Shown here piece after piece: positions 16,701 through 23,994 of a stretch of 64,000 nucleotides of DNA; positions within the stretch are counted from its first letter, which is position 1, and the number at the start of each line of letters is the position of its first letter. The notes under the pieces were generated by a model, which did not search any database, was not told the DNA's origin, and was given only the letters and a program-made list of their open reading frames with translations. This DNA is from Microcoleus sp. bin38.metabat.b11b12b14.051 (GTDB lineage Bacteria; Cyanobacteriota; Cyanobacteriia; Cyanobacteriales; Microcoleaceae). Both the position numbers and the translations under genes were made by a program. The stretch lies in contig NZ_JAAFKD010000001.1 in the NCBI RefSeq assembly GCF_013299165.1, positions 186,001 through 250,000 of the forward strand. The letters are read 5' to 3'.

Positions 16701-17677
16701 GTGCGATCCGAAGCAAGTCTATCGCGTTGAGAAATCAGCTCTTTTTCAACAATCCCGCTGCGTTCTTCAACTTCCTTAACTTCATCCAACTTTTGCCTTG
16801 CGAGGGAGATTTTGCGATCGAATTGAGCCACTCCTGCCAATTCATCAATAATTTCGCGGCGTTCCTTAGCATTCATGGAAATAATGCTCGTAACGTCTCC
16901 TTGTAAAACAACGTTATAACCTTCGGGATAAATCCGCAAACGGTTAAGTTGTTCGTGCAGTTGAGTCAACGTGCAAGGTGCGCCATTAATATAATAATTT
17001 GACGTATAAGTTCCTTGACGAGTGACTCGGAGTTTCCGCGTCACACTCCACTCATCCGGTTTTGGAGTTTGGATTTTGGATTTGCGATTGCTAGTAAGTA
17101 GTTGTCCGTTGTTGTCTTGAGTTGTGGCGATTTCAATCTCTTCGACATCTTCAACAGATAAATCTTCCGATTTTGGATTTTCGATTTTGGATTTTAGATT
17201 GGATGATTTTCCGTTCTTGTCTTGAACGTCTATTTCGGGATTTTGGATCTTAGATTTTAGATTAGATGATTGTCCGTTGTTATCTTCAGTTTCAGGAATT
17301 TCGATTGCTTCAACATCTGCAACAGAATTAACAGACAAATCATCCGCTAAATTTTCATCCTGATTTTGAGCATCATCCTCATCTTCATCTTGGTCGAACC
17401 ATTCATCGCCCACATCTTCCAGCGCAAAGGTAGCAGTCACGCTAGCCTCAATCGTACCGCGCTTATTTTGGGCGCTGTTCACCAAATCCGGCAAACGTTC
17501 AGCCCGCATTCCCTTAGAAGTCGAAAGTCCCAGACAAAACAGCAAAGCATCAAGGATGTTAGACTTCCCTGAACCGTTGGGGCCGGAAACCACAGTAAAA
17601 CCGGGCAGCACAGGAATCGAAGTTGTGCCGCCAAAAGACTTAAAGTTAGTTAGTTCGATCCGCTTAATGTGAACCAT
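13796..17677 (-). CDS. smc: Chromosome segregation ATPase SMC with a repeat-encoded insertion
   Basis: SMC forms the ATPase ring of the condensin-like complex with ScpA and ScpB that compacts and segregates the chromosome; scpA is also in this window (30023-30835). Walker A GPNGSGKS is at residues 32-39. Long coiled coils flank a hinge at roughly 640-800 (GVCGLVAQLGRVEP onward). The C-terminal head carries the ABC signature MSGGEKSLTAL and Walker B STFYAFDEVDMFLD. At 1293 residues it is longer than typical bacterial SMC (about 1170-1220). The excess lies around residues 85-212: an acidic stretch and three degenerate tandem blocks with cores SNLKSKIQNP, SNLKSKIENP and NRKSKIQTP. These are translations of the GATTTTA short repeat found between genes. 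The insert is in a head loop before the SVTRKLRV strand and appears tolerated. Confidence 0.95.
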   Translation of the reverse strand: MVHIKRIELTNFKSFGGTTSIPVLPGFTVVSGPNGSGKSNILDALLFCLGLSTSKGMRAERLPDLVNSAQNKRGTIEASVTATFALEDVGDEWFDQDEDEDDAQNQDENLADDLSVNSVADVEAIEIPETEDNNGQSSNLKSKIQNPEIDVQDKNGKSSNLKSKIENPKSEDLSVEDVEEIEIATTQDNNGQLLTSNRKSKIQTPKPDEWSVTRKLRVTRQGTYTSNYYINGAPCTLTQLHEQLNRLRIYPEGYNVVLQGDVTSIISMNAKERREIIDELAGVAQFDRKISLARQKLDEVKEVEERSGIVEKELISQRDRLASDRTKAEKYQKLRAEFQEKSQWEIVLKFRQLQKQEWKLREQIETGDRNSASLTEQLQAITTQIQAATAELDALNARVKALGESELLALQATIATQEAERRQLQNRKQDLETTAGQMAANIAQTEEEVRQFRQSLEQIEIEISYVKSQTGILQEQRDVAQQSLADNREVANAIASTAEAWVQQQTELHRQIETIQQTLEPQRTEQATIGERADRLQSQIQEHNESLQVLEQQIESKKVQQSLLGETKAVAALQVESLNQILVAAEQELQLQQETQTRLLEEQRERQRRLDKLEVQFQAQQEASGTFTAKIIAQSGIGGVCGLVAQLGRVEPRFQLALEIAAGGRMGNMVVENDSVGAAAIELLKQKRAGRMTFLPLNKIRGGRFSVNENLRRAAGFVDAAVNLIECDARYQEIFAYVFGSTVVFGNLTDARRYLGQYRIVTLDGEILETSGAMTGGSSSNRSSLHFGTVDGSDAADEARTIASLQERLEEIERILERCKIAIDRAAVAVKTRSQELMEAKQNLRENQLRLEQLESEMKNLQAQQSQVRSQIAKNTQELTDSQTRLQLLERELPTQAAQLQEYRQTLAQLEESNSHSEWQQMQSGLRALEAQLQERELAHRNAQQRQGDLQNQFGRLEEKIKEGSERLQEWQVQQNAGTDAVNRIVSQQLELDGQIAAAKVALAEIEESLGVEKGERDRAESQLREQHLAKQQLQWQLQKLHETQQERREQLAAVRTLMETQRAEMPDPVPSIPENVEKANLTELQQEVKAIAKRIQALEPVNMLALEEYNRTQERLQELSQKLTTLAGERTELLLRIENFTTLRRRAFKEAFDAVNENFQTIFAELSEGDGYLQLDDQEDPFSSGLNLVAHPKGKPVQRLASMSGGEKSLTALSFIFALQRYRPSTFYAFDEVDMFLDGANVERLARMIKRQSEQAQFIVVSLRRPMIQSAERTIGVTQARGAYTQVIGLKL
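17050..17300. repeat. ATTTTAG-type repeats within smc coding sequence
   Basis: Three clusters (about 17061-17085, 17173-17205 and 17240-17270) of GATTTTGGATTTTAGATT-like sequence are embedded in frame in smc. Each is followed by a similar TTGTCCGTT-type segment, giving three units. Read on the minus strand they encode the LKSKIQNP blocks. Confidence 0.85.
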
Positions 17678-18258
17678 TTGCTAGGACTAACTTTGGCTCT
17701 AGGGTGTTGTCACAGGGTAGCACAGGCACTAGGGCGATCGACAACCTGCGAACTTTTCGGGCATTGTCGATCGAACAGGTATCTGCCACTTTTGTCAACA
17801 ACACAGTCAACCGATTTTAGATTTTAGACTTCGACTTCGCTCAGTCGAACGATTTTAGATTTTAGATTGACCCCACGGATAAATGCGGGGGCTTGAGGAT
17901 TTTAGATTTTAGACTTCGACTTCGCTCTGTCGAACGATTTTGGATTGATTCCACGGATAAATCACGTGGCGGGTACCACCTTTGAAATTCTCAAGCAGCT
18001 TCTACTTCAAAAGCTGCTTGAGAATGGCGCCGCCTCTGCGGCGCGACGGACAGCGGAAAACAAAAGTAAATTTTGATACATATTACTTCATTAAAGTCGA
18101 TCGACAATATTTGTGCGATTGCACCTGAAATCCTCACCCAGCAAGAACTTAGCCCAGATAAAGTCGGAAAGTCCTCAGATTACCCCCTAGACATATCCAA
18201 ACTTTCCGGTAAAATCGAAACCAAAATTAATAATGTATAAAGTAGCGAAGCAAATATT
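17678..18258. other. smc-murA intergenic region with repeats and hairpins
   Basis: A divergent 580-base spacer. It holds ATTTTAG repeats, two copies of a TAGACTTCGACTTCGCTC block (17827 and 17910), two copies of a CCACGGATAAAT block (17873 and 17951), and the strong hairpins at 17987-18044. The promoters of smc and murA must lie here; no confident consensus boxes were found. No coding sequence was seen. Confidence 0.7.
17987..18044. repeat. Two adjacent strong hairpins
   Basis: A perfect 15-base inverted repeat ATTCTCAAGCAGCTT at 17987-18001 pairs with 18011-18025 across a 9-base loop. It is followed at once by GCGCCGC (18027-18033), a CTCT loop and GCGGCGC (18038-18044). No U-run follows, so a simple terminator is not indicated. 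Confidence 0.8.
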
Positions 18259-19650
18259 ATGGAGGGCAAAATCATTACACCAGCTCAAAACTCGTCTAAC
18301 CTGTCAGCTTCACCAGAAAGCGAACAACAAGTATTACAAATTTGGGGCCGCCAGCCCCTGAAAGGAAACGTCAAAATCAGTGGCGCCAAAAACTCAGCCT
18401 TAGTAGTCATGGCCGGAGCTATACTATGTCCTGACGATTGCCACATCCGCAACGTTCCCGCTCTAGTCGATGTCGCCCGCATGGGACAAATTCTCTCGGC
18501 TGTAGGAGTCAAAGTACAACAAAGCGGCGACGTTTTAGACATCAACGCCAGCAACCTGATGGACGCTCAAGCCCCCTACGAATTAGTCAGCCAACTGCGG
18601 GCGAGCTTCTTCATCATCGGGCCGCTGCTGGCGCGTTTGGGATTTGCTAAAGTGCCGTTACCCGGTGGTTGCGCCATCGGCGCCAGGCCCGTCGAGCTCC
18701 ACGTTCGGGGTTTGCAAGCCCTGGGCGCCGAAGTCCACATCGACCACGGTACAGTTAATGCTTATGTCAAAGGGCCGAACCGCCGCTTGAAAGGAGCCAA
18801 AATTTATTTGGACTACCCCAGCGTCGGCGCCACTGAAACTTTGATGATGGCGGCGACTTTGGCGGAAGGAGAAACCGTAATTGAAAACGCTGCTCAAGAG
18901 CCGGAAGTAGTCGATTTGGCGAATTTCTGCCGCGCGATGGGAGCCAAAATTCAAGGCGCGGGCACAAATACGATCGTCATTTCGGGAGTTGAGAAACTCC
19001 ACGCGGTAGACTATGCAATTATTCCCGATCGCATCGAAGCCGGAACATTTTTACTAGCAGGAGCCATAACTCACTCAGAAATCAGTTTGTCGTCAGTAAT
19101 TCCCGACCACCTGACGGCAGTCATTGCCAAATTGCAGACAATGGGTGCGAAAATTATTGTAGAGTCCGACACTGTGCGGATAGTTCCCGGCAAAATTCAC
19201 ACCGCCACAGACATCGAAACTCTGCCTTACCCAGGTTTCTCCACAGATATGCAAGCCCCGTTTATGGCTTTGCTGACGCTGAGCGAGGGAGACAGCATGA
19301 TCAAAGAAACCGTATTTGAGAACCGCTTGCGCCACGTAGCAGAACTCAACCGCATGGGCGCAGACATTCGCGTTAAAGGCAATGTCGCCGTCGTGCGCGG
19401 AGTCCCCATGCTCTCCGGTGCGCCGGTAGTTGCAACAGATTTGCGGGCTTCGGCGGCGTTGGTAATCGCGGGACTTGCAGCCGATGGTGTCACCACAATT
19501 AGCAGTTTGCAGCATTTAGACCGCGGCTACGAGCAGTTAGAGATCAAACTCCAAAAATTGGGAGCTAAGTTGCGACGAGTCAAAGAAGGAACAAACCCGG
19601 CGACGGCTGAGGCTCCTGTCAATTCCGTGCGATCGAGTTTAAACTGTTAA
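18259..19650 (+). CDS. murA: UDP-N-acetylglucosamine 1-carboxyvinyltransferase
   Basis: MurA transfers enolpyruvate from PEP to UDP-GlcNAc, the first committed step of peptidoglycan synthesis, and is the target of fosfomycin. GxxKNSAL is at residues 42-48 and the catalytic loop [12 protein letters not shown] carries C138, the fosfomycin-sensitive cysteine. The EPSP-synthase fold continues through [15 protein letters not shown] and the [14 protein letters not shown] block. There is an N-terminal extension of about 27 residues relative to the enterobacterial enzyme; a later start is possible but no other in-frame ATG precedes the conserved core. The 3-prime flank is a tandem heptamer array. Confidence 0.96.
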   Translation: MEGKIITPAQNSSNLSASPESEQQVLQIWGRQPLKGNVKISGAKNSALVVMAGAILCPDDCHIRNVPALVDVARMGQILSAVGVKVQQSGDVLDINASNLMDAQAPYELVSQLRASFFIIGPLLARLGFAKVPLPGGCAIGARPVELHVRGLQALGAEVHIDHGTVNAYVKGPNRRLKGAKIYLDYPSVGATETLMMAATLAEGETVIENAAQEPEVVDLANFCRAMGAKIQGAGTNTIVISGVEKLHAVDYAIIPDRIEAGTFLLAGAITHSEISLSSVIPDHLTAVIAKLQTMGAKIIVESDTVRIVPGKIHTATDIETLPYPGFSTDMQAPFMALLTLSEGDSMIKETVFENRLRHVAELNRMGADIRVKGNVAVVRGVPMLSGAPVVATDLRASAALVIAGLAADGVTTISSLQHLDRGYEQLEIKLQKLGAKLRRVKEGTNPATAEAPVNSVRSSLNC

Positions 19651-19830
19651 TTAGTCATTAGTTCAGTAGTCATTAGTCATTAGTCAGCAGTCAGTAGTCA
19701 GCAGTCAGTAGTCAGTAGGAAGAAGAAAAAAACAATCTTTTTTAATGACCAATGACCAATGACCAATGACCAATGACCAATGACCAATGACCAATGACCA
19801 ATGACTAATGACCAATGACTAATGACTAAA
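19650..19830. repeat. Tandem heptamer arrays (GTCATTA / CAATGAC)
   Basis: Heptamers of the AGTCATT/AGTCAGT type (19652-19720) precede about ten copies of CAATGAC (19744-19825). These run directly up to the M48 peptidase gene and create a spurious in-frame ATG at 19822. Confidence 0.9.
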
Positions 19831-20703
19831 ATGTTGAACATCCCCCTCATCGGCTTAAAAGCAGACCAGTTTCGGCACCCGCTAGACTTGGAAGCTACCA
19901 ACACACTCAAACAACTACCCGGCCTGGATTTGATGGTGCGACAGTTGCTGGGACAACTGGGCGAACAGTTTTTCATGCTCGAAAATTTGGCTTCCAGCGT
20001 TCAAGTCGGGGAAAATCAACTGCCACACCTGCATCAATTACTGGTGGAGGCTTGCAAAACTCTGGATTTGGAAGTGCCGCAGCTTTATGTCCGCCAGCAT
20101 CCGATGCCGAATGCTTACACCTTTGCGATGCGCGGAAAACAGCCTTTTGTGGTGATGCACACTTCGCTGATTGATTTGCTCACTGACGAGGAAGTGAAGG
20201 CCGTAATCGCTCACGAGTTGGGACATTTGAAGTGCGAGCACGGAGTTTACCTGACTCTGGCTAATTTAATAGTCTTAGCCGCTGGTCAAATTTCACCTTT
20301 GGGCGCGGTGTTCGCTCAAGGTTTGCAGGCGCAAATGTTGGAATGGTTGCGTTGTGCAGAATTTACGTGCGATCGCGCCGCCCTACTCGCCACCCAAGAC
20401 CCCAGAGTGGTAGCATCGGTGTTGATGAAACTGGCCGGAGGTTCGCCCACGTTAGCACCGAAACTCAATGTTGATGCGTTTTTGGCGCAGGCGCGAGCCT
20501 ATGACGACCTCAGCAGTACAGAACTTGGGGAAATGTTGAAGCAAGCTCAAACCGCTCAGTTATCCCATCCTGTACCAGTATTGCGCGCCAGAGAGATCGA
20601 TCGCTGGGCAAGTTCAAAAAATTATGAATCTTTGCTTGCACAAAGTCGATCGGTATGTTACGATAGTGAAGCCACGAAAAAGGGCGGGTGGCGAAATTGG
20701 TAG
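19831..20703 (+). CDS. M48-family metallopeptidase (HtpX-like)
   Basis: A zinc metallopeptidase with the HEXXH motif in AVIAHELGHLKCEH (H131, E132, H135 if numbered from the upstream ATG at 19822). A third-ligand region follows (EFTCDRAALLAT), which is standard for family M48. The ATG at 19822 belongs to the CAATGAC repeat array, so the start at 19831 (MLNIPLIGLK) is preferred. M48 enzymes degrade or process membrane and envelope proteins, but this one has only short hydrophobic stretches near the active site. The 3-prime end is odd: the final seven codons (GGWRNW and the stop TAG) are read from the 5-prime part of tRNA-Leu, a 22-base same-strand overlap. Confidence 0.9.
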   Translation: MLNIPLIGLKADQFRHPLDLEATNTLKQLPGLDLMVRQLLGQLGEQFFMLENLASSVQVGENQLPHLHQLLVEACKTLDLEVPQLYVRQHPMPNAYTFAMRGKQPFVVMHTSLIDLLTDEEVKAVIAHELGHLKCEHGVYLTLANLIVLAAGQISPLGAVFAQGLQAQMLEWLRCAEFTCDRAALLATQDPRVVASVLMKLAGGSPTLAPKLNVDAFLAQARAYDDLSSTELGEMLKQAQTAQLSHPVPVLRAREIDRWASSKNYESLLAQSRSVCYDSEATKKGGWRNW

Positions 20704-20763
20704 ACGCATCAGACTCAAAATCTGACACCGAAAGGTATGAGAGTTCGATTCTCTCCCCGCCCA
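20682..20763 (+). tRNA. tRNA-Leu(CAA)
   Basis: A class II tRNA. The acceptor stem GGGCGGG pairs with CCCGCCC and the discriminator is A. The D-arm is GCGAAATTGGTAGACGC. The anticodon stem TCAGA/TCTGA encloses loop CTCAAAA with anticodon CAA, which reads UUG. A long variable arm follows, and the T-arm is GAGAG-TTCGATT-CTCTC. The 3-prime CCA is not encoded (ACTACC follows). The first 22 bases overlap the end of the M48 gene on the same strand. Confidence 0.95.
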
Positions 20764-20785
20764 CTACCACAAAAGCTTAATAAAC

Positions 20786-20825
20786 TAGGGTTTCGGATAA
20801 TAAGTCTGGAACCCTAATTTATTTT
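20786..20825 (+). terminator. Likely terminator after tRNA-Leu
   Basis: TAGGGTT at 20786-20792 pairs with AACCCTA at 20810-20816 and is followed by TTTATTTTATTT, 23 bases after the tRNA end. Confidence 0.55.
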
Positions 20826-20860
20826 ATTTCCGAAAGTGCTTCAGGGCGTATCCTACAGGT

Positions 20861-20922
20861 TTGTAGTGAGGACTTTAGTCCGCAAGAAAAATTATAGGAC
20901 TAAAGTCCTCACTACAAACACC
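20861..20922. repeat. Hairpin repeat (GTTTGTAGTGAGGACTTTAGTCC family)
   Basis: The left arm GTTTGTAGTGAGGACTTTAG at 20861 and a right arm ending CCTCACTACAAAC at 20922 form a near-perfect long inverted repeat just before the EamA transporter gene. Confidence 0.85.
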
Positions 20923-20944
20923 TCGATCTAAAATTGAAAATCCA

Positions 20945-21829
20945 ATGAATTTTATCGGTGAAATTGCTGGTTTAGGTGCTGCATTTGTCTGGGCCCTATC
21001 TTCCATAATCTGGCAGCGAGTAGGACAGCAAATCCCCGCAGTTGTACTAAACTTGCTCAAAGGCGCGATCGCCCTGTGCATGATTTTTGCCACAATACTG
21101 ATTTTAGGCAAATCCTTACCAGCAGTCAACCCCAATATCTTAACAATGCTGCTCATCAGCGGCGCCCTAGGAATTGGCATCGGAGACACAGCTTGGTTTA
21201 TCGTCTTAAAATATTTAGGCGCGAGGCGAGCGCTGCTTTTAGAAACCCTATCTCCCCCCTTAACAGCATTATTAGGCTTGATATTTTTACAAGAAAAACT
21301 ATCGCCCATTGCTTGTATAGGCATTCTTTTAACAATCTGCGGCATAGCTTGGGTAATTGCCGAAAGAACCGCCGAAACAACCTTACCATCAAAACATCTT
21401 TGGCAAGGATTAGGCATTAGTTTATTAGGACAAACAGCCCACGCCACCGGAGCTATTTTATCCCGCGCCGCCTTCACTCAAATAGATATCGATCCGCTAT
21501 GGACAGTAGCGTTGCGTTTGAGTGGTGGTATGGTAGTTATGCTGTGCTTTCTCAACCGCAGAAACCTTGACAGTTTCCAACAATTAAAAGTACCCAAAAT
21601 ATTAGGTGCAATAATTGTAGCAGCTTTTCTAGGAACCTATCTCGGAATTTTCCTGCAACAGACTTCCCTGAAATATGCACCCGCCGCTATCGCTCAAGCG
21701 CTCAGTTCTACCAGTCCCCTGTTTGTGCTGCCTTTAGCCGTGCTTGCAGGCGAGAAAGTTAGTCTCCGGGCTGTTGTGGGCGTGGTTTGTGCGATCGCTG
21801 GCATCGCGCTATTATTGGGTTTGAGGTGA
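20945..21829 (+). CDS. EamA-family (DMT) transporter
   Basis: A 294-residue inner-membrane protein with ten predicted hydrophobic segments arranged as two EamA repeats. The second repeat starts near residue 150 (LGISLLGQTAHATGAILSR). The first loop carries the family pattern GAAFVWALSSIIWQRVG. DMT proteins export or import small metabolites such as amino acids and nucleotides; the substrate cannot be read. It stands alone between two hairpin repeats. Confidence 0.88.
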   Translation: MNFIGEIAGLGAAFVWALSSIIWQRVGQQIPAVVLNLLKGAIALCMIFATILILGKSLPAVNPNILTMLLISGALGIGIGDTAWFIVLKYLGARRALLLETLSPPLTALLGLIFLQEKLSPIACIGILLTICGIAWVIAERTAETTLPSKHLWQGLGISLLGQTAHATGAILSRAAFTQIDIDPLWTVALRLSGGMVVMLCFLNRRNLDSFQQLKVPKILGAIIVAAFLGTYLGIFLQQTSLKYAPAAIAQALSSTSPLFVLPLAVLAGEKVSLRAVVGVVCAIAGIALLLGLR

Positions 21830-21869
21830 TTAGATTTGAGAGTTAATATCATTTAAAAAAAACATCACA

Positions 21870-22010
21870 GTGGTTTGATCGTTCGGACTTTAGTCCTCTA
21901 ATGGATGCGGACTAAAGTCCGAACGATCAAACCGATAATAAAGGTTTGATCGTTCGGACTTTAGTCCGCATCCATCTAAAGACTTGCATTCCGAACGATC
22001 AAACTGTCAA
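21870..22010. repeat. Hairpin repeats (TTTGATCGTTCGGACTTTAGTC family)
   Basis: The arms GTTTGATCGTTCGGACTTTA (21873) and GGACTAAAGTCCGAACGATC (about 21911) form one inverted repeat. A second copy of the left arm at 21944 pairs with CCGAACGATCAAAC near 21990. This is a variant of the AGGACTTTAGTCC hairpins elsewhere in the window. Confidence 0.85.
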
Positions 22011-22044
22011 TAACTCCCCCTCAAAAAATTGCTCTCAAAAATAC

Positions 22045-22073
22045 TTGACATTCAAATTATGGAGGTGTACTAT
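22045..22073 (+). promoter_or_regulatory. Consensus-like sigma-70 promoter
   Basis: TTGACA at 22045-22050, a 17-base spacer, and TACTAT at 22068-22073. It is the best consensus promoter noticed in the window. It points to a short transcript ending at the terminator at 22270-22302. Confidence 0.65.
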
Positions 22074-22098
22074 AGAAGTAGTGCACATAATTAAAAAC

Positions 22099-22428
22099 AT
22101 GAGACTAAAAAGTTGGGAGTCTCCCCGCAGCGAGGGCAGAAACTCCAAAGGCAAAGGCGGTTCGGCAAGAGCCAGACAGCTCAAAAAGCAACAGCAAACT
22201 CTCCGAAAACGGTTAAAAGCTCAGCACGATCGACAAAACGATCGCCCAAACCACAAACCAAACAACCAAGGGAAGGAAACCGATAATTCCTTCCCTTTTT
22301 TTGTATATTTGGGGCGTTGCTCAATCCCGCTGAATGTTCGGACAAATCGTCCCAGTAAGGCTCGCGGGCGAGGGTTGCTCTTCCCAGCCGTTGAGAATAC
22401 CTTGCAACTCCCCCTTCAAAGTTTCTAA
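22099..22428 (+). CDS. Small basic hypothetical protein or small RNA
   Basis: An open frame of 109 codons starting at ATG 22099 just downstream of the promoter at 22045. The first 55 or so residues are strongly basic and hydrophilic (RLKSWESPRSEGRNSKGKGG, then ARQLKKQQQTLRKRLKAQ). The frame then runs through a rho-independent terminator at 22270-22302 and into antisense of the MerR gene, which is not how a normal gene ends. Either the transcript is a small RNA of about 220 nucleotides, or only the first part is translated. No family was recognised. Confidence 0.35.
   Translation: MRLKSWESPRSEGRNSKGKGGSARARQLKKQQQTLRKRLKAQHDRQNDRPNHKPNNQGKETDNSFPFFVYLGRCSIPLNVRTNRPSKARGRGLLFPAVENTLQLPLQSF
22270..22302 (+). 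terminator. Rho-independent terminator
   Basis: GGGAAGGAA (22270-22278), a loop, TTCCTTCCC (22287-22295), then seven T. It closes the short transcript from the promoter at 22045. In reverse it has an A-rich start and could also serve the convergent MerR gene weakly. Confidence 0.85.
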
Positions 22429-22749
22429 CGCTGCAATTTGCCCGGAAATTGCCTCTACCTTGGCTGTTAGATGCTGCTTCGCTTCAGAACAAGGCAACTC
22501 TCCCCGATCGCGAACTTGTAAAATATCATTAATCTCCTGAAGGCTCAAACCCAGAGCCTGAGATCGTTTAATAAACACCAACCTGTTGAATACCGCTTCC
22601 CCAAACAACCGATAACCAGCAGGCGAGCGCTTCACCGCCGGAGACAGCAAGCCCATCTCCTCGTAGTAGCGAACAGTTTTTACCGACAAACCGCTACAGG
22701 CAGCTACAGAGCCAATTTTGTATAGTTTCTCGGCAACAGAAATATTCAT
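22321..22749 (-). CDS. MerR-family regulator, metal-responsive type
   Basis: A 142-residue protein with the MerR winged-helix at the N-terminus (YKIGSVAACSGLSVKTVRYY, then EEMGLLSPAVKRSPAGYRLF). The dimerisation coiled coil follows at about 80-115. C87 (LPCSEAK) and C136 (TICPNI) are placed like the metal ligands of the CueR/ZntR group, and the HLTAKVEAI segment also fits that group. It probably senses a thiophilic metal or a similar stress, but the ligand is uncertain. No metal exporter gene is adjacent in the window, so the target is unknown. The gene is convergent with the short transcript at 22045-22302. Confidence 0.88.
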   Translation of the reverse strand: MNISVAEKLYKIGSVAACSGLSVKTVRYYEEMGLLSPAVKRSPAGYRLFGEAVFNRLVFIKRSQALGLSLQEINDILQVRDRGELPCSEAKQHLTAKVEAISGQIAALETLKGELQGILNGWEEQPSPASLTGTICPNIQRD

Positions 22750-22864
22750 AAACCCAGCCTCAAAGATCGAAGCTCGAAAGACTTTTCTGACCCTATCTTT
22801 AATATTGCCTCAGATGCAGGCTGGCGCGATCGCCACATCCCCAGAGTCCCATTCCCCGAGCAAA

Positions 22865-23161
22865 TTAATAAGGAGGATTTTTCTTAGACACGTTGTTGAG
22901 CGTGGGCAACTGAGGGCGAGAAGACTGAGGAGGAAGATAGTATTCGGTAGCAGGGGCGGGCTGTTCGGCTCCAGAGCGGTAACTTTGCCACCAGCGGAGA
23001 CCCATCGCCACTCCAGCAGTACCCAGCCCAAAAGCCAATAAAGAGCCGCTCGCACCAATGCTGCCAATGGCTGCATCGACAACGCCCACTGTGACAACAA
23101 AGCTGGTAATAGGCTCTTTACGGTAAGCTGACTTCAAAAGTCGCGTCCACGAAGCATTCAT
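22865..23161 (-). CDS. Small hypothetical membrane protein
   Basis: A 98-residue protein with a hydrophobic, glycine-rich segment at about 20-52 (SFVVTVGVVDAAIGSIGASG, then SLLAFGLGTAGVAMGL) and a Pro/Ser-rich tail. No family was recognised. The alternative overlapping frame at 22810-23100 has poorer composition and was not chosen. It probably inserts in the thylakoid or plasma membrane. Confidence 0.6.
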   Translation of the reverse strand: MNASWTRLLKSAYRKEPITSFVVTVGVVDAAIGSIGASGSLLAFGLGTAGVAMGLRWWQSYRSGAEQPAPATEYYLPPQSSRPQLPTLNNVSKKNPPY

Positions 23162-23661
23162 GTGGTTTTACTCTGTTCTATATTTATCTACAATCTCTAA
23201 AACTTAGAGTTGGCGGTACGATCGGGATTTCTAGCTTTGAAACTAGCTTCACCTCAATTAATCTTCTCGCCTGTCGGGAATTGTACGGGAGCGAGGTAAA
23301 ATTGCCAAGCTTGTCCAATCAAAATTCGATCCGAGAGCCAAATCCCAAGCTAGCTCTTGCATTTCCTCAACCGATGTTTGTCGATCGACTTGTCGCTGGG
23401 CTTGTTTCTAATTAATATTCTAATCAATTCCTGAATCTGTCGAGTCAATCCTCAAATCGAAAAATGGAAAATCGACGCGAGTGAGAGTCCAGACAAAGCG
23501 TGAGGCTGACCCGCCCCAAAACGGGTACAAGCCCTCAACGCTCGCTTGCGGTCAATCCCCAAATTTTAGACTCCTGTTCCTGTTCCCAGATGAATCTGTG
23601 GCATCAAATCTAAAATCTAAAATCTAAAATCTAAAATCGACTGACCGCGCCGTTGCTAAAA
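23162..23661. other. Intergenic region with ATTTTAG repeat
   Basis: A 500-base stretch without a convincing gene. It contains a GATTTTA/TAAAATC short tandem repeat at 23597-23638 immediately past the hlip stop, and a GAGGCTGACCCGCCCC segment of unknown role near 23503. Nothing else was recognised. Confidence 0.6.
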
Positions 23662-23832
23662 TTAGTTGAGACCTAACCAGGCCAGCAACCCCTGGCCTGT
23701 GACATACTCGATAATTAAAGTTAGGGAAAAACCAATCATCGCGGCTCGACCGTTCAGGCGTTCCGCGTAGCTGTTGAAGCCAAACTTTGGTTGTTCGAGT
23801 TTGGGAGTGACGGTCGGTTGTAGTTGTGTCAT
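23662..23832 (-). CDS. High-light-inducible protein (HLIP, one-helix CAB-like)
   Basis: A 56-residue protein. The chlorophyll a/b-binding signature ERLNGRAAMIGF lies at residues 24-35, with the E-x-x-N-x-R ligands in place. The single transmembrane helix continues to about residue 43, followed by the short TGQGLLAWLGL tail. HLIPs bind chlorophyll and carotenoid in the thylakoid membrane and dissipate excess energy, protecting chlorophyll synthesis and PSII assembly under light stress. The gene is monocistronic. A TATAAT-like box on the minus strand near 23914 and an imperfect HLR1-like sequence at 23884-23902 lie upstream. Confidence 0.92.
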   Translation of the reverse strand: MTQLQPTVTPKLEQPKFGFNSYAERLNGRAAMIGFSLTLIIEYVTGQGLLAWLGLN

Positions 23833-23883
23833 TGCTTTTGATACCTTGCGATCGACGCTATTGAGAGGTGAAATTGAATGTTA

Positions 23884-23902
23884 GTTACAAATCTTAAACA
23901 TT
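23884..23902. promoter_or_regulatory. Possible HLR1-like (RpaB) site upstream of the HLIP gene
   Basis: GTTACAAATCTTAAACATT resembles two TTACA half-sites of the HLR1 motif that binds RpaB before light-responsive genes. The second half-site has two mismatches and the spacing is off by one, so this is only suggestive. Confidence 0.3.
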
Positions 23903-23994
23903 TCTGCTTCCATTATATGGTCAACCGCCATCAACCGTCCGCCCTAAAAAAAACTGCTGCAAATTAAAACCACTCAATTATATGGGCTCAAAAT

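Noticed and set aside
19822-19830. ATG at 19822 as start of the M48 gene
   Set aside because: It is part of the CAATGAC heptamer array; the family N-terminus begins at the next ATG.
20875-21477. A 200-codon minus-strand frame
   Set aside because: Antisense to the EamA transporter gene, which has clear membrane segments.
22810-23100. A 96-codon frame overlapping the 22865-23161 gene
   Set aside because: Poorer composition, and covers the same DNA as the better membrane-protein frame.
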